Assembly: GCA_050116035.1 (NCBI GenBank)
Contig: JASFPJ010000047.1
Span: forward strand, 1-14,935
Direction: 5' to 3'
Length of the DNA stretch: 14,935 bases
Source: SOIA01 sp050116035
GTDB taxonomy: Bacteria > Acidobacteriota > Aminicenantia > Aminicenantales > Aminicenantaceae
Numbering within the stretch: position 1 is the stretch's first letter; every line of letters starts with the position of its first letter. A program made the position numbers and the translations under genes. The notes beneath the pieces are model-generated. The model saw only the letters and a program-made list of their open reading frames with translations, had not been told where the DNA came from and did no database searches. Positions 5,987-13,184 of this stretch are shown here, in pieces.

Positions 5987-7612
5987 CTAGTGATCTAGAA
6001 ATGCTGTATCGATAATCCGGCCTTCGGACGTGTAGGCCAGAAACCTCAATCGACGCATAAAATCACGGACGAGATTATACTCAAAAAGCCCGGTCTCCAT
6101 TTCTGCAAGCGGCACTAAACCGGCTGATCCCAACAGGCTCACAAGCTGCTCATTCATGGCGACCCAGTATGCCCCGTATGGATCGAGAGGCGCTCCGTTA
6201 ACCTTAACCGAGTAGGGATCAAGCCGGCTCAACTGGCCTTCTTTCAATCCATCGGTCGGCACGGGGTCCTTGTTTGAATCATACTCAAAAGTTAAGCCTG
6301 AAACCTGCATAGCCAATTCATCTGTGTATTCAACATGAGAAAGCGTGTATTCAAGCCCGGCCAGAATCTGCACACCGGCCAGTAAAACGCTTTTTATCTT
6401 GAATCCCAATCCAGATTCGGCATCATACCCATAAGGGACTGCCCTCAAAACATCGTTTCCGACAACTTTCCCCTTATAAATCCGGTGGGCGATAAATCCG
6501 TTCGCTTCGAGGGCAATATCGGCCGGGTATCCATTCTCCTGGACGCCAGTCTTGATCGCATCAGCCACCAGGTTTCCAAGAGGTGTATCCCGGTTAGGAT
6601 CTTCTTCTTCCCATTTCTCCTCCAGATTCCATCTGGCCCGGGCTATGGGCTTTGTGTACACCGGGCCAAACCTTGGGTCTTTAAAAATGCCCAATCTGAT
6701 TTTGAACAGTTCCGGAATCAGTGAGAAGTCTATCTTTGTTCGCCTCGTAATGGGATGGAGTGTGTAATCGACTAAATCGACATTCCCCTCCTCCACTTCC
6801 ACTTTCAGCTCGCCCAGATACTTTCCGAATTCACCGGCCTGAACGATGATTTTCCCGTTGACGACTTCTGGCTCAAAAAGCGCGTCGTGGGAATGCCCGC
6901 CCACAATAATATCGATTCCCGGGACTTGCTGTGCCAATCCCATAACATCGGCCGTCTTTCCCAAATGAGAGAGCACAACAACAACATCCACACCTTCTTC
7001 ACTCCTTAACTTATCGGAGGCTTCTCCGGCGGCCTGAACCGGATCCGTGAGAATCGCATTGACTTCAGCCGAGTAATTGTAGGGATCCGTTGTCACCACC
7101 CCCACAATTCCGACCTTCACTCCCCCGGCAAACATCACCCTATACGGCTCCACGAACGACCTGAGCGGGTGGGTTTCACCCGCCCTCTCCCAGTTAATGT
7201 TGGCCAAAAGCAGGGGAAGCGTTATTGGCTTTCCGCCCGTCACATATCCTCCGAGAATGGCGGCCAGAGTATCGATTCCCAGGTCGAATTCGTGATTTCC
7301 GATGGCCATGGCATCATACAGCTCTTCCATGATGTCCAGTTCCGCATAACCGAGATATTTGTTGAAGGCAAACGTCCCCACAAACACATCTCCGGCATGG
7401 AGAGTCAGAACATTTTCATTCTTCCTCTTCAACTCTTTGATCAGAGCAGACATCCTGGCAATCCCCCCATAATTGTTATGCGGACCGAAGGAATACAGAT
7501 GGGAATGCGTATCATTCGTATGGAGGATGGTGAACTGCTCTCCTGAACCTGGCCACGGCATAGAAAGAAGAATAAGGAAAGAAGCCATTACAGTCAAATA
7601 TTGTCTAAGCAT
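5987..7612 (-). CDS. Exported bifunctional metallophosphatase/5'-nucleotidase (UshA-like)
   Basis: A 541-residue protein with an N-terminal signal peptide (about 1-24, hydrophobic core LTVMASFLILLSM), so it should act outside the cytoplasmic membrane. The calcineurin-like metallophosphatase domain has every dimetal motif: HTNDTHSH (Asp34, His36), AGD (Asp75), GNHE (Asn106, His107), LSH (His216) and GHSH (His240, His242). The C-terminal 5'-nucleotidase domain (about 320-530) has ANGFIAHR where UshA-type enzymes have NGGGIR, so substrate recognition may differ. The expected reaction is hydrolysis of nucleotides to nucleoside and phosphate. Start: ATG at 7612 with AAGGAGGT six bases upstream; a TTG 13 codons earlier is much weaker. 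It lies 82 bp after the JAB-like gene on the same strand, with Pho-box-like repeats upstream of the pair. Confidence 0.93.
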   Translation of the reverse strand: MLRQYLTVMASFLILLSMPWPGSGEQFTILHTNDTHSHLYSFGPHNNYGGIARMSALIKELKRKNENVLTLHAGDVFVGTFAFNKYLGYAELDIMEELYDAMAIGNHEFDLGIDTLAAILGGYVTGGKPITLPLLLANINWERAGETHPLRSFVEPYRVMFAGGVKVGIVGVVTTDPYNYSAEVNAILTDPVQAAGEASDKLRSEEGVDVVVVLSHLGKTADVMGLAQQVPGIDIIVGGHSHDALFEPEVVNGKIIVQAGEFGKYLGELKVEVEEGNVDLVDYTLHPITRRTKIDFSLIPELFKIRLGIFKDPRFGPVYTKPIARARWNLEEKWEEEDPNRDTPLGNLVADAIKTGVQENGYPADIALEANGFIAHRIYKGKVVGNDVLRAVPYGYDAESGLGFKIKSVLLAGVQILAGLEYTLSHVEYTDELAMQVSGLTFEYDSNKDPVPTDGLKEGQLSRLDPYSVKVNGAPLDPYGAYWVAMNEQLVSLLGSAGLVPLAEMETGLFEYNLVRDFMRRLRFLAYTSEGRIIDTAFLDH

Positions 7613-7657
7613 TTGAACCTCCTTGTTTTGATATTTTCCATTTGACGACAAGAATCC

Positions 7658-7678
7658 TTATTTCATTTCCACCTCCTT
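7658..7678 (-). other. Two-codon mini-ORF (ATG-AAA-TAA) behind a perfect Shine-Dalgarno
   Basis: In the 82-bp gap before the nucleotidase gene, AAAGGAGGTGGAA is followed by ATG AAA TAA (7666-7658). The ribosome site is stronger than those of most genes here. A longer 26-codon frame (7685-7605) also crosses the gap and ends 8 bp into the nucleotidase gene. Either could couple or tune translation of the nucleotidase, or be the relic of a start site. Low certainty. Confidence 0.35.
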
Positions 7679-7694
7679 TGTTCATTATTCTCAC

Positions 7695-8126
7695 TTAGTG
7701 ATCTCTTTCGTTTTCATTGTCTTCCATGTATCTCATGCTCTTGCTCCAGGGAAAATAGAGCACGAAATCCCCTTTGAAACCTTCACGTTTCAGCCGGTTA
7801 TAGAAACGCTTATCCTGTTTCGACCATCTTGTTGGAGTCGGATGATTGTGGATGATCAATTCAATGGTATCGAAATCATGAGATATGCTCTTTAAGTAGT
7901 ACCCGATTTCTCCGATTGAGCTGCGAACCTGATTCGCCAATTGATTGGTCACGGTGATGGCCTTTCCATCGTTTGTGATAATGGCAAGGGTCTCAAAAGG
8001 CTCTGTAAAAATCTTTTCGATGGCTGGAGCCTTTTCATGAATCGTGACTATAGTCGGGATCTCACTTTGAGTGAAAGAGGACACAGGAACGGACATTATG
8101 ATGGCTAAGACCGTAATTCTTTTCAT
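7695..8126 (-). CDS. Exported small protein with JAB/MPN (JAMM-like) motif
   Basis: A 143-residue protein. Residues 1-20 (KR, then hydrophobic VLAIIMSVPVSSF) look like a signal peptide. His93-Asn-His95-Pro followed by Ser102 and Asp105 matches the JAMM/RadC metal-site pattern H-x-H-P...S-x-x-D, one residue shorter between Pro and Ser than in RadC. Glu42 or Glu45, before the ETLAII strand, could be the catalytic Glu. Helix 103-115 and strand FVLYFP then follow as in the JAB fold. JAMM proteins are zinc isopeptidases or peptidases; an exported one might cut a cell-wall or secreted peptide (inference). Start: ATG at 8126 with AAGGAGGT seven bases upstream; an in-frame ATG at 8165 also has AGGAGG but at 11-base spacing and would spoil the signal peptide. 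It is probably cotranscribed with the nucleotidase. Confidence 0.72.
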   Translation of the reverse strand: MKRITVLAIIMSVPVSSFTQSEIPTIVTIHEKAPAIEKIFTEPFETLAIITNDGKAITVTNQLANQVRSSIGEIGYYLKSISHDFDTIELIIHNHPTPTRWSKQDKRFYNRLKREGFKGDFVLYFPWSKSMRYMEDNENERDH

Positions 8127-8236
8127 TCTTGACCTCCTTCTTTCTGGATTGTGTGTCTGACTCATGATCTTTTGTTCCTCCTAACGCCTTATCTATCTCT
8201 AATTTAGTTTTTTCTTTGACTCGAGTTGTCATTGAA

Positions 8237-8267
8237 TTGTTAAAAGTTTGTTAAAAGTTTGTTAAAG
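8237..8267 (-). promoter_or_regulatory. Three 11-bp direct repeats, Pho-box-like operator
   Basis: On the minus strand TTAACA occurs three times, each separated by the same five bases (AACTT), giving exact 11-bp periodicity. This is the layout of B. subtilis PhoP boxes (TTAACA-like hexamers, N5), and E. coli PhoB boxes have the same 11-bp period. It lies 110 bp upstream of the ATG of an operon encoding an exported 5'-nucleotidase, a classic phosphate-regulon function. No clear -10 could be fixed. Regulation by phosphate is inference. Confidence 0.55.
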
Positions 8268-8456
8268 CTCCAAGATTCCTCTCCCTTCTTGCCGCACACA
8301 GACCAATAATGCTTCTAAGCATTCTGAAAAAGGGATTTTGCAAAAGAAACGGCTAAAGAAAAATCACGATATTTTTTATGGAAATAAGAGAAAAAAACTG
8401 ATAGAATGGCAGCAATGAGGGTAGCGGAGCAAAAAACAAAGTCGAATCTTACTTTT

Positions 8457-8470
8457 AATAGATGTCTATT
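8457..8470. promoter_or_regulatory. Palindrome AATAGATGTCTATT upstream of PilZ gene 1
   Basis: Six-bp arms with a 2-bp centre, 105 bp before the first PilZ gene. A near-identical palindrome lies upstream of padR at 9779-9792 (12 of 14 bases shared). It may be an operator for a common factor. The rest of the 8127-8574 divergent region holds the Pho-box-like repeats and otherwise no gene. Confidence 0.4.
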
Positions 8471-8574
8471 CTTATTGTTTTTAAGGATAAATCATTCGCC
8501 TCTTCAAAGAATTCCCATTTATCCTGGGGGAGAAACGTCATAGAGAATGAGGGCTTTTATATAAGAGGTCAAAC

Positions 8575-8928
8575 ATGGATGAAAAAAGGAAATATCCCAG
8601 ATTGGGAACGATATGGGACGTGGACTATAAAATAGTCACCTCAGAGGAATTCAGCAAAAATCCGCTCCAGAGTTTCACGGTCAACATCAGCGGAGGAGGC
8701 ATCTGTTTTGAGGCTAAAGAGGCCATTCCCGATGGGACTATTCTGACTCTCGAGATGAAGTCACCAGTATTTCCTTCCGCGATCATCGCTCTAGCCAAAG
8801 CTGTCTGGTGCAAGAAGAATCCCGAGAAAGGCAAATACGAAGTGGGAGTTGAATTCTGGTGGACAGGCTGGAAGGACAAAAATGTTCAAGAGGCAGTGGC
8901 GGCATACATAAGTCAACACATCCATTAA
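8575..8928 (+). CDS. PilZ-domain protein, probable c-di-GMP receptor 1
   Basis: A 117-residue single-domain PilZ protein. Both ligand motifs are intact: RxxxR as Arg5-KYP-Arg9 and NxSxxG as Asn37-I-Ser39-GG-Gly42. The rest forms the expected beta-barrel (LTLEMKSP, IIALAKAVWCKK, YEVGVEFWW) and a C-terminal helix. PilZ domains bind cyclic di-GMP and pass the signal to motility, polysaccharide or adhesion machinery; no partner is visible here. No signal peptide or membrane segment is seen, so it is cytosolic. Start: ATG at 8575 with AGAGGT six bases upstream. The 238-bp gap to the next PilZ gene and that gene's own promoter suggest separate transcription. Confidence 0.92.
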   Translation: MDEKRKYPRLGTIWDVDYKIVTSEEFSKNPLQSFTVNISGGGICFEAKEAIPDGTILTLEMKSPVFPSAIIALAKAVWCKKNPEKGKYEVGVEFWWTGWKDKNVQEAVAAYISQHIH

Positions 8929-9129
8929 GGAGAAAAGAGAAAGGATAGATACGAAGGGGGGATTTATTTATTCTAAGCAGGGCTAAAACCCAAAGCGGCA
9001 TTATAAACGAGATGTGATACTCTTTCTCGATTGGAGTATTTGATGTCTGAAAGTTATTCACAGTCTGAGATCCTCCCTTCAGCTCACAAAAAGTCCGAGT
9101 TCTGTCCATCTCGCTCAGATTTAAGAATT

Positions 9130-9157
9130 TTTCCAAACTTATTAATTCTGATATAAT
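9130..9157 (+). promoter_or_regulatory. Promoter of PilZ gene 2
   Basis: TTTCCA (9130-9135), 16-bp spacer, perfect TATAAT (9152-9157). The ATG is at 9167, so the transcript would begin within about three bases of the start codon; the AAGGA at 9158-9162 would then lie upstream of +1. Leaderless or near-leaderless translation is implied unless an upstream promoter exists. The 8929-9129 stretch has only a weak dyad ATACTC-N11-GAGTAT (9017-9039). Confidence 0.5.
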
Positions 9158-9166
9158 AAGGATTCT

Positions 9167-9571
9167 ATGGCAGATCAGGGGGTAAGAAAACCTGGGGGAA
9201 AAGAAAGAAGAAAGTACCCCAGGTTCGAATGTTCGCTTCAATCGGAAGTGTTGGATTTTGAGGGAAAAAGCCATTTAATCGAGAATGCCAAGATCCTTGA
9301 CTTTTCTCGCTATGGTTTAAAACTCGGCATAGATTTCACTGTTCCCCATCCCGGATCTGAAATGACTCTAAAAGTCATCATCCCCGAAAAACAGATCGTC
9401 ACTATTGTGTCCGGAGAGGTAATCTGGACCAAATATTATAAAAATAGAATGAAAGTCGGCCTGAAACTGAAGGACATGGATAAAAGAGACAAGGAAAACG
9501 TTCTTGGATGGGTCTACTCGAAATGGATGGAAAAAAAGGAAAAAAGAAAAAAGAAAAAGACCCAAAAATAA
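9167..9571 (+). CDS. PilZ-domain protein, probable c-di-GMP receptor 2
   Basis: A 134-residue PilZ protein. RxxxR is Arg15-KYP-Arg19 and the second motif is Asp45-F-Ser47-RY-Gly50, both intact. Only the motifs and fold are shared with the PilZ gene 238 bp upstream; the two proteins are otherwise divergent, so they are not a fresh duplication. The C-terminus (about 121-134) is a run of lysines with few other residues, encoded by A-rich DNA, and could touch nucleic acid or membrane. It is cytosolic, with no signal peptide. The ATG at 9167 is preceded by AAGGA. Binding of cyclic di-GMP is expected from the family; the downstream partner is unknown. Confidence 0.91.
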   Translation: MADQGVRKPGGKERRKYPRFECSLQSEVLDFEGKSHLIENAKILDFSRYGLKLGIDFTVPHPGSEMTLKVIIPEKQIVTIVSGEVIWTKYYKNRMKVGLKLKDMDKRDKENVLGWVYSKWMEKKEKRKKKKTQK

Positions 9572-9778
9572 AGGAAACCTGTTTTATCCTTTCCGATTCA
9601 TTTGGCCATGCAGCCTCCTGAGTGAATCGTCCCTCCCTGGCACCTCACATATTCTTCGGTATGATTCATATAAAAGTGGGGTTTTCTGCAGAAGAGACAA
9701 ATTGAGGAAAATGGAGACTCAAAAAGCATGAGAAAGAAAAACAAACTGTTTTTAATTTTAGGGCAACCTTTTCGGCAT

Positions 9779-9820
9779 AATAGACGTCTATACGTTTGAA
9801 TATGTATTTATAATAAATAC
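9779..9820 (+). promoter_or_regulatory. padR promoter with two palindromes
   Basis: Palindrome AATAGACGTCTATA (9779-9792; core TAGACGTCTA is perfect) lies where the -35 box should be. The -10 TATAAT (9809-9814) is embedded in a second perfect palindrome, GTATTTA-TAA-TAAATAC (9804-9820). The absence of a good -35 suggests an activator or tight repression. The second site suits autoregulation by the PadR protein, since PadR members bind AT-rich dyads over promoters (inference). Upstream, 9572-9778 holds only an AT-rich hairpin (9737-9753). Confidence 0.45.
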
Positions 9821-9837
9821 TAACTTCTGGAACAAGG

Positions 9838-10167
9838 ATGTATGAGCTGACCAGAAACGAAGAGTTGGTCCTCCTTTCCATTTGGAGACTTAAGGACAAC
9901 GCCTATGGTGTCACAATCAGGGAAAACTTTAAACAAATCACCGGAAAGACATTGAACTACGGCTCTCTGTACAACACGCTCTACCTTCTCGTTCGAAGAG
10001 GACTTGTTGAATCACGAGAAAGTGAACCTCTTTCCAAACAGGGCGGACGAAGAAAAGTCCTCTATTCCCTGACTCGAGAGGGCGAGAAGGCTTTATCAAA
10101 TGCCCAGAGAGTCCATAAGCTGGCCTGGGGCGATGTGCCCGACTACGCTTTTGAGAAGAAAGAATGA
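9838..10167 (+). CDS. PadR-family transcriptional regulator
   Basis: A 109-residue winged-helix protein. Residues 4-80 match the PadR domain: LTRNEELVLLSIWRL, AYGVTIRENF, the recognition region LNYGSLYNTLYLLVRRGLV, then the wing GGRRKVLYSLTREGEKAL. A short C-terminal tail replaces the long dimerisation helix of some members. PadR proteins are usually repressors of adjacent transport or stress genes. Its stop overlaps the permease start by 4 bp (ATGA), so the two are translationally coupled and the permease is its likely target. Start: ATG at 9838, fixed by the conserved N-terminus; AAGG lies only one base before it, a poor ribosome site, so initiation may be weak. Confidence 0.92.
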   Translation: MYELTRNEELVLLSIWRLKDNAYGVTIRENFKQITGKTLNYGSLYNTLYLLVRRGLVESRESEPLSKQGGRRKVLYSLTREGEKALSNAQRVHKLAWGDVPDYAFEKKE

Positions 10168-12743
10168 CCGAACATACCCACAGACCTCCGAAAATTTTTC
10201 TCTGGATCCTCCGCCGGTTGACTGTCTATGAAGAGCTTTTCGCCATTTCCAGGGATTATGAGACCGAATACGCCAGAATCTGCCAATATCACGGCCGGGT
10301 ATGGTCTTTCCTCTGGATTCTGTGGAACACCATTCAGGCTGGGTTCTATTATTCACAATTCATCATGAAATGGAGCACCGTCATGTTAAGAAACTATTTA
10401 AAAATCGCTTTCCGGAATGTCAAAAGACACAAAGTCTACTCTTTCATCAATATCGCCGGTTTGACTATCGGCATGACCTGCGTGGTCCTACTGCTTCTCT
10501 GGATCCAGGACGAGCTGAGCTATGATAAATTCCATGAGAAGATAGACGACATCTATCTCGTCTCTGCCCATATCAAGGAGGAAAGAGATGAGCTTCAGGT
10601 GCCGTCGGTTCCCGGATTGGGGCCTCTTTTGAAAGAGCTTTATCCTGAAGTGGAGGAATCGGCCCGTTTCCTTGCAGGATACAGGACTTTTATCCTCCGC
10701 TACAAGGATAGAACGTTCTCGGAGCCAAGAGTCTTTCCTGCAGATCCAGAAGTCCTGGAGGTGTTCACGTTTCCTTTGGTTGAAGGAGATCCAAAGACTG
10801 CGCTCAAGGATCCCTATTCTCTAGTTCTATCTGAGCGGACAGCCAAAAAATATTTCGGAACCGAAAATCCTATCGGCCAGGTCATCACCGTCAACAACCA
10901 GTTTCCGATGAAAGTGACGGGGGTGATGAAAGAAGTTCCCAGCCATTCCACATTTCGTTTTGACGTCCTGATGCCACTGGAATTCTATGTGAAACAAATC
11001 CATAAAGAGGATGACCTGAGAGGATTTTCCAACCAGAATTACTTCGTTTTCGTCCAGCTCCAGAAGGGGAAGTCATTCAATGACCTCAACCGTAAAATCA
11101 GGGAATTCGTCGTGGAAACATACAGCAGTGACGAATATGTGCCGGTCTTGCGGCCTTTTGCCCGGTTCCATCTCTACAGGCTGGGCGATGGAGGAGGAAG
11201 CATTGAACAGATCCGGCTGATCGGCTTCCTGGGTGCCTTCATCCTGCTGATCGCCTGTATCAACTTCATGAACCTGACCACGGCCCGGTCCGGAAACCGG
11301 TCGAAGGAAATCGGGATGCGCAAGGTTATCGGCGCCTTTCGCAAGGATATAGTCAAACAGTTCTATTTCGAGACGTCCCTGTTCGTCCTGATCTCGATGG
11401 GGCTGACTGTATTCCTGGCCAAACTCTTCCTCCCGGTGTTCAACACCCTTTTTCGGAAAGAGCTAACCATGGAAATTTTCCAGAATCCATCTCTCATAGT
11501 GTTTTTGATCAGCACCTCGCTGATAACCGCACTGGTGGCTGGGAGCTACCCGGCTCTGTTCATGTCCTCTTTTCAGCCACTCCGGATCATCAAGGGGCTC
11601 ACAGGATCATCTTTAAAAAGAGCCGGTTTTCGAAGGGCTCTGGTCGTAGTCCAATTCAGCCTGGCTATCGGGCTTATCGCAGGGGCGACAGGGGTCTATA
11701 AACAGCTCAACTATCTCCAGACCATGGACCTGGGGTACAACATGGAGAATCTTGTGTTCTTCTCGAGCAGAGGGGAACTGCTCGAGCGGTACGAGACAGC
11801 CAAAAATGAGTTTCTCCAGATCCCTGGTGTCAAAAAGGTTTCAGCCAGTTCTGCTTATCCCACTGGCGGACGGTCGAATTCTTCAAGCTGGCAGTGGGAG
11901 GGGAAAGATCCGGAGCTCAAACCCAGCATAACAATGATGAATGTCGACTCCGATTTTCTGGAGACATTTGAAATCCCCCTTGTCCAGGGACGTTTTTTCC
12001 GCAAAGAAAACGATCATTCCGGCAATACAGGGGAAATACTGATCAATGAAAAATTGGCGGGAATCATAGGAAGGGAAAATCCGATCAATACCCGTATGTC
12101 CTATAGTGGTCGAAATCACACGGTTATCGGCATTATCAAAGACTACATCCCCAATCCAAGATGGAGGGTGGATGAGCCGCTCATCCTGCTCCAGAATCCC
12201 GAGAGATACAGGTTCATATTCTTAAAAATCCATCCGGAGAACATCCCCCAAACCCTTGCTCAAGTGAAAACCGTCTTCGAACAGTTAAACCCGGGCTTTC
12301 CTTTTGAGTATGACTTCCTGGATGCCGATTATGAAATTCAATTCAGCTTTGTCCGCAGAACACGCTCTCTAATCGCTTACCTCGCCGGATTTGCCATTTT
12401 TATCTCCTGCCTGGGGCTCTTTGGCTTGGCCTCGTTCAATGCTGAGCGCAAGACTAAAGAAATCGGAATCCGCAAGGTGCTCGGCTCTTCTGTCTCCAGG
12501 ATCGTGATGCTCCTTTCAAAAGACCTGACCCGACTGGTACTTCTGGCGAATGTCATTGCCTGGCCAGTGGCCTGGTATCTCCTGAATCGGTGGCTTCAGA
12601 GTTTTCTGTACCGTACACACATCCGCTTCGATATTTTCATCTTTGCCGGAGTCATCACTTTTCTCACCGCTCTCATCACGGTCAGCTATCAATCTATCAA
12701 GGCTGCCACTGCTAATCCTGTGAATTCACTCCGGTATGAATGA
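10164..12743 (+). CDS. Orphan MacB/FtsX-type ABC transporter permease with prefix domain (ADOP-like)
   Basis: An 859-residue duplicated permease. Residues 1-70 are a soluble prefix (PPKIFLWILRRLTVYEE...DYETEYARI), as in PadR-linked permeases of Acidobacteriota. A second start-like stretch, MLRNYLKIAFRNVKRHKVYS (74-93), matches the usual N-terminus of this family. Then come a first membrane helix (about 96-114), a periplasmic MacB-type domain (about 120-340), an FtsX block of three helices (about 350-470), a fifth helix (about 488-510), a second periplasmic domain, and a final FtsX block (about 733-850). The conserved KEIGMRKVIGA and KEIGIRKVLGS loops end helices 2 and 6. No ATPase gene is adjacent, hence an orphan. 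Such proteins probably move or extract envelope substrates; the cargo is unknown. Confidence 0.92.
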   Translation: MTEHTHRPPKIFLWILRRLTVYEELFAISRDYETEYARICQYHGRVWSFLWILWNTIQAGFYYSQFIMKWSTVMLRNYLKIAFRNVKRHKVYSFINIAGLTIGMTCVVLLLLWIQDELSYDKFHEKIDDIYLVSAHIKEERDELQVPSVPGLGPLLKELYPEVEESARFLAGYRTFILRYKDRTFSEPRVFPADPEVLEVFTFPLVEGDPKTALKDPYSLVLSERTAKKYFGTENPIGQVITVNNQFPMKVTGVMKEVPSHSTFRFDVLMPLEFYVKQIHKEDDLRGFSNQNYFVFVQLQKGKSFNDLNRKIREFVVETYSSDEYVPVLRPFARFHLYRLGDGGGSIEQIRLIGFLGAFILLIACINFMNLTTARSGNRSKEIGMRKVIGAFRKDIVKQFYFETSLFVLISMGLTVFLAKLFLPVFNTLFRKELTMEIFQNPSLIVFLISTSLITALVAGSYPALFMSSFQPLRIIKGLTGSSLKRAGFRRALVVVQFSLAIGLIAGATGVYKQLNYLQTMDLGYNMENLVFFSSRGELLERYETAKNEFLQIPGVKKVSASSAYPTGGRSNSSSWQWEGKDPELKPSITMMNVDSDFLETFEIPLVQGRFFRKENDHSGNTGEILINEKLAGIIGRENPINTRMSYSGRNHTVIGIIKDYIPNPRWRVDEPLILLQNPERYRFIFLKIHPENIPQTLAQVKTVFEQLNPGFPFEYDFLDADYEIQFSFVRRTRSLIAYLAGFAIFISCLGLFGLASFNAERKTKEIGIRKVLGSSVSRIVMLLSKDLTRLVLLANVIAWPVAWYLLNRWLQSFLYRTHIRFDIFIFAGVITFLTALITVSYQSIKAATANPVNSLRYE

Positions 12744-12794
12744 ACAAAAATCAGGTAAATTGTTGAAATTAAAAAAGGATAAGGGGAAGGTTGA

Positions 12795-12870
12795 TGGTGG
12801 AGCTGATGGGATTTGAACCCACGACCTCTTGACTGCCAGTCAAGCACTCTCCCAGCTGAGCTACAGCCCC
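12795..12870 (-). tRNA. tRNA-Ala, anticodon GGC, CCA encoded
   Basis: On the minus strand a 76-base cloverleaf begins GGGGCTGTAGCTCAG and ends AGCTCCACCA. The acceptor stem GGGGCTG/CAGCTCC has one G-U pair; the anticodon stem CTTGA/TCAAG has loop CTGGCAG, giving anticodon GGC (reads GCC/GCU alanine codons); the T loop is TTCAAAT. The genomic 3' CCA is present. It is convergent with the permease gene, 51 bp away; a T run at about 12772-12777 may end the transcript. Confidence 0.97.
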
Positions 12871-12884
12871 ACCCAGGACAATCC

Positions 12885-12913
12885 ATCTTACAAAAAGATT
12901 GAATTCTAGTCAA
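12885..12913 (-). promoter_or_regulatory. tRNA-Ala promoter
   Basis: On the minus strand, -35 TTGACT (12908-12913), 17-bp spacer, -10 TAAGAT (12885-12890), placing +1 near 12878, about eight bases before the mature tRNA. Confidence 0.7.
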
Positions 12914-12920
12914 GATTGAG

Positions 12921-13046
12921 GGATCGCATCTTAACATTTGACATTTCTTATTTTCCTATCCAATGAATAGCGGAAAGAACTCTTTTTTAACAACGATCGT
13001 TAAAAGTGCAGAAAATTGGGAAATGTTAAATGTTAAGATGCGACCC
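12921..13046. repeat. 126-bp element with 27-bp inverted ends
   Basis: The left end 12921-12947 (core CGCATCTTAACATTT) is inverted at 13020-13046 with 25 of 27 positions matching. A second dyad TTTTAAC-N7-GTTAAAA lies inside (about 12986-13006). No target duplication or reading frame is evident. It fills most of the tRNA-ftsH gap and looks like a REP or MITE-type non-autonomous repeat (inference). Confidence 0.7.
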
Positions 13047-13133
13047 CTTTTTACTTTTTACGGCAAAAAAAGTGGCAAAAAAGGCTAAAAATTCTGATAT
13101 TTATTATAAATCCTATATTTTTTAAGAGATTTG

Positions 13134-13162
13134 TTTTCAATAAGGTAAAAAAATGATAAAAT
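13134..13162 (+). promoter_or_regulatory. ftsH promoter
   Basis: TTTTCA (13134-13139), 17-bp spacer, TAAAAT (13157-13162), about 23 bases before the ftsH ATG. It matches a sigma70-like consensus moderately; no heat-shock-type promoter or CIRCE element was seen. Confidence 0.5.
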
Positions 13163-13184
13163 ATCCCTGAAAAAGGATTGCAAA

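Noticed and set aside
8970..9015. Possible c-di-GMP-I riboswitch before the second PilZ gene (AGGGCTAAAACCC...AAAGCGGC)
   Set aside because: Only a loose likeness: the paired GGGCAAACC and GACGCAAAGCC core motifs and the expected stems are missing.
8783..9274. Minus-strand 163-codon frame over the PilZ genes
   Set aside because: It overlaps two convincing PilZ genes antisense and has no recognisable domain.
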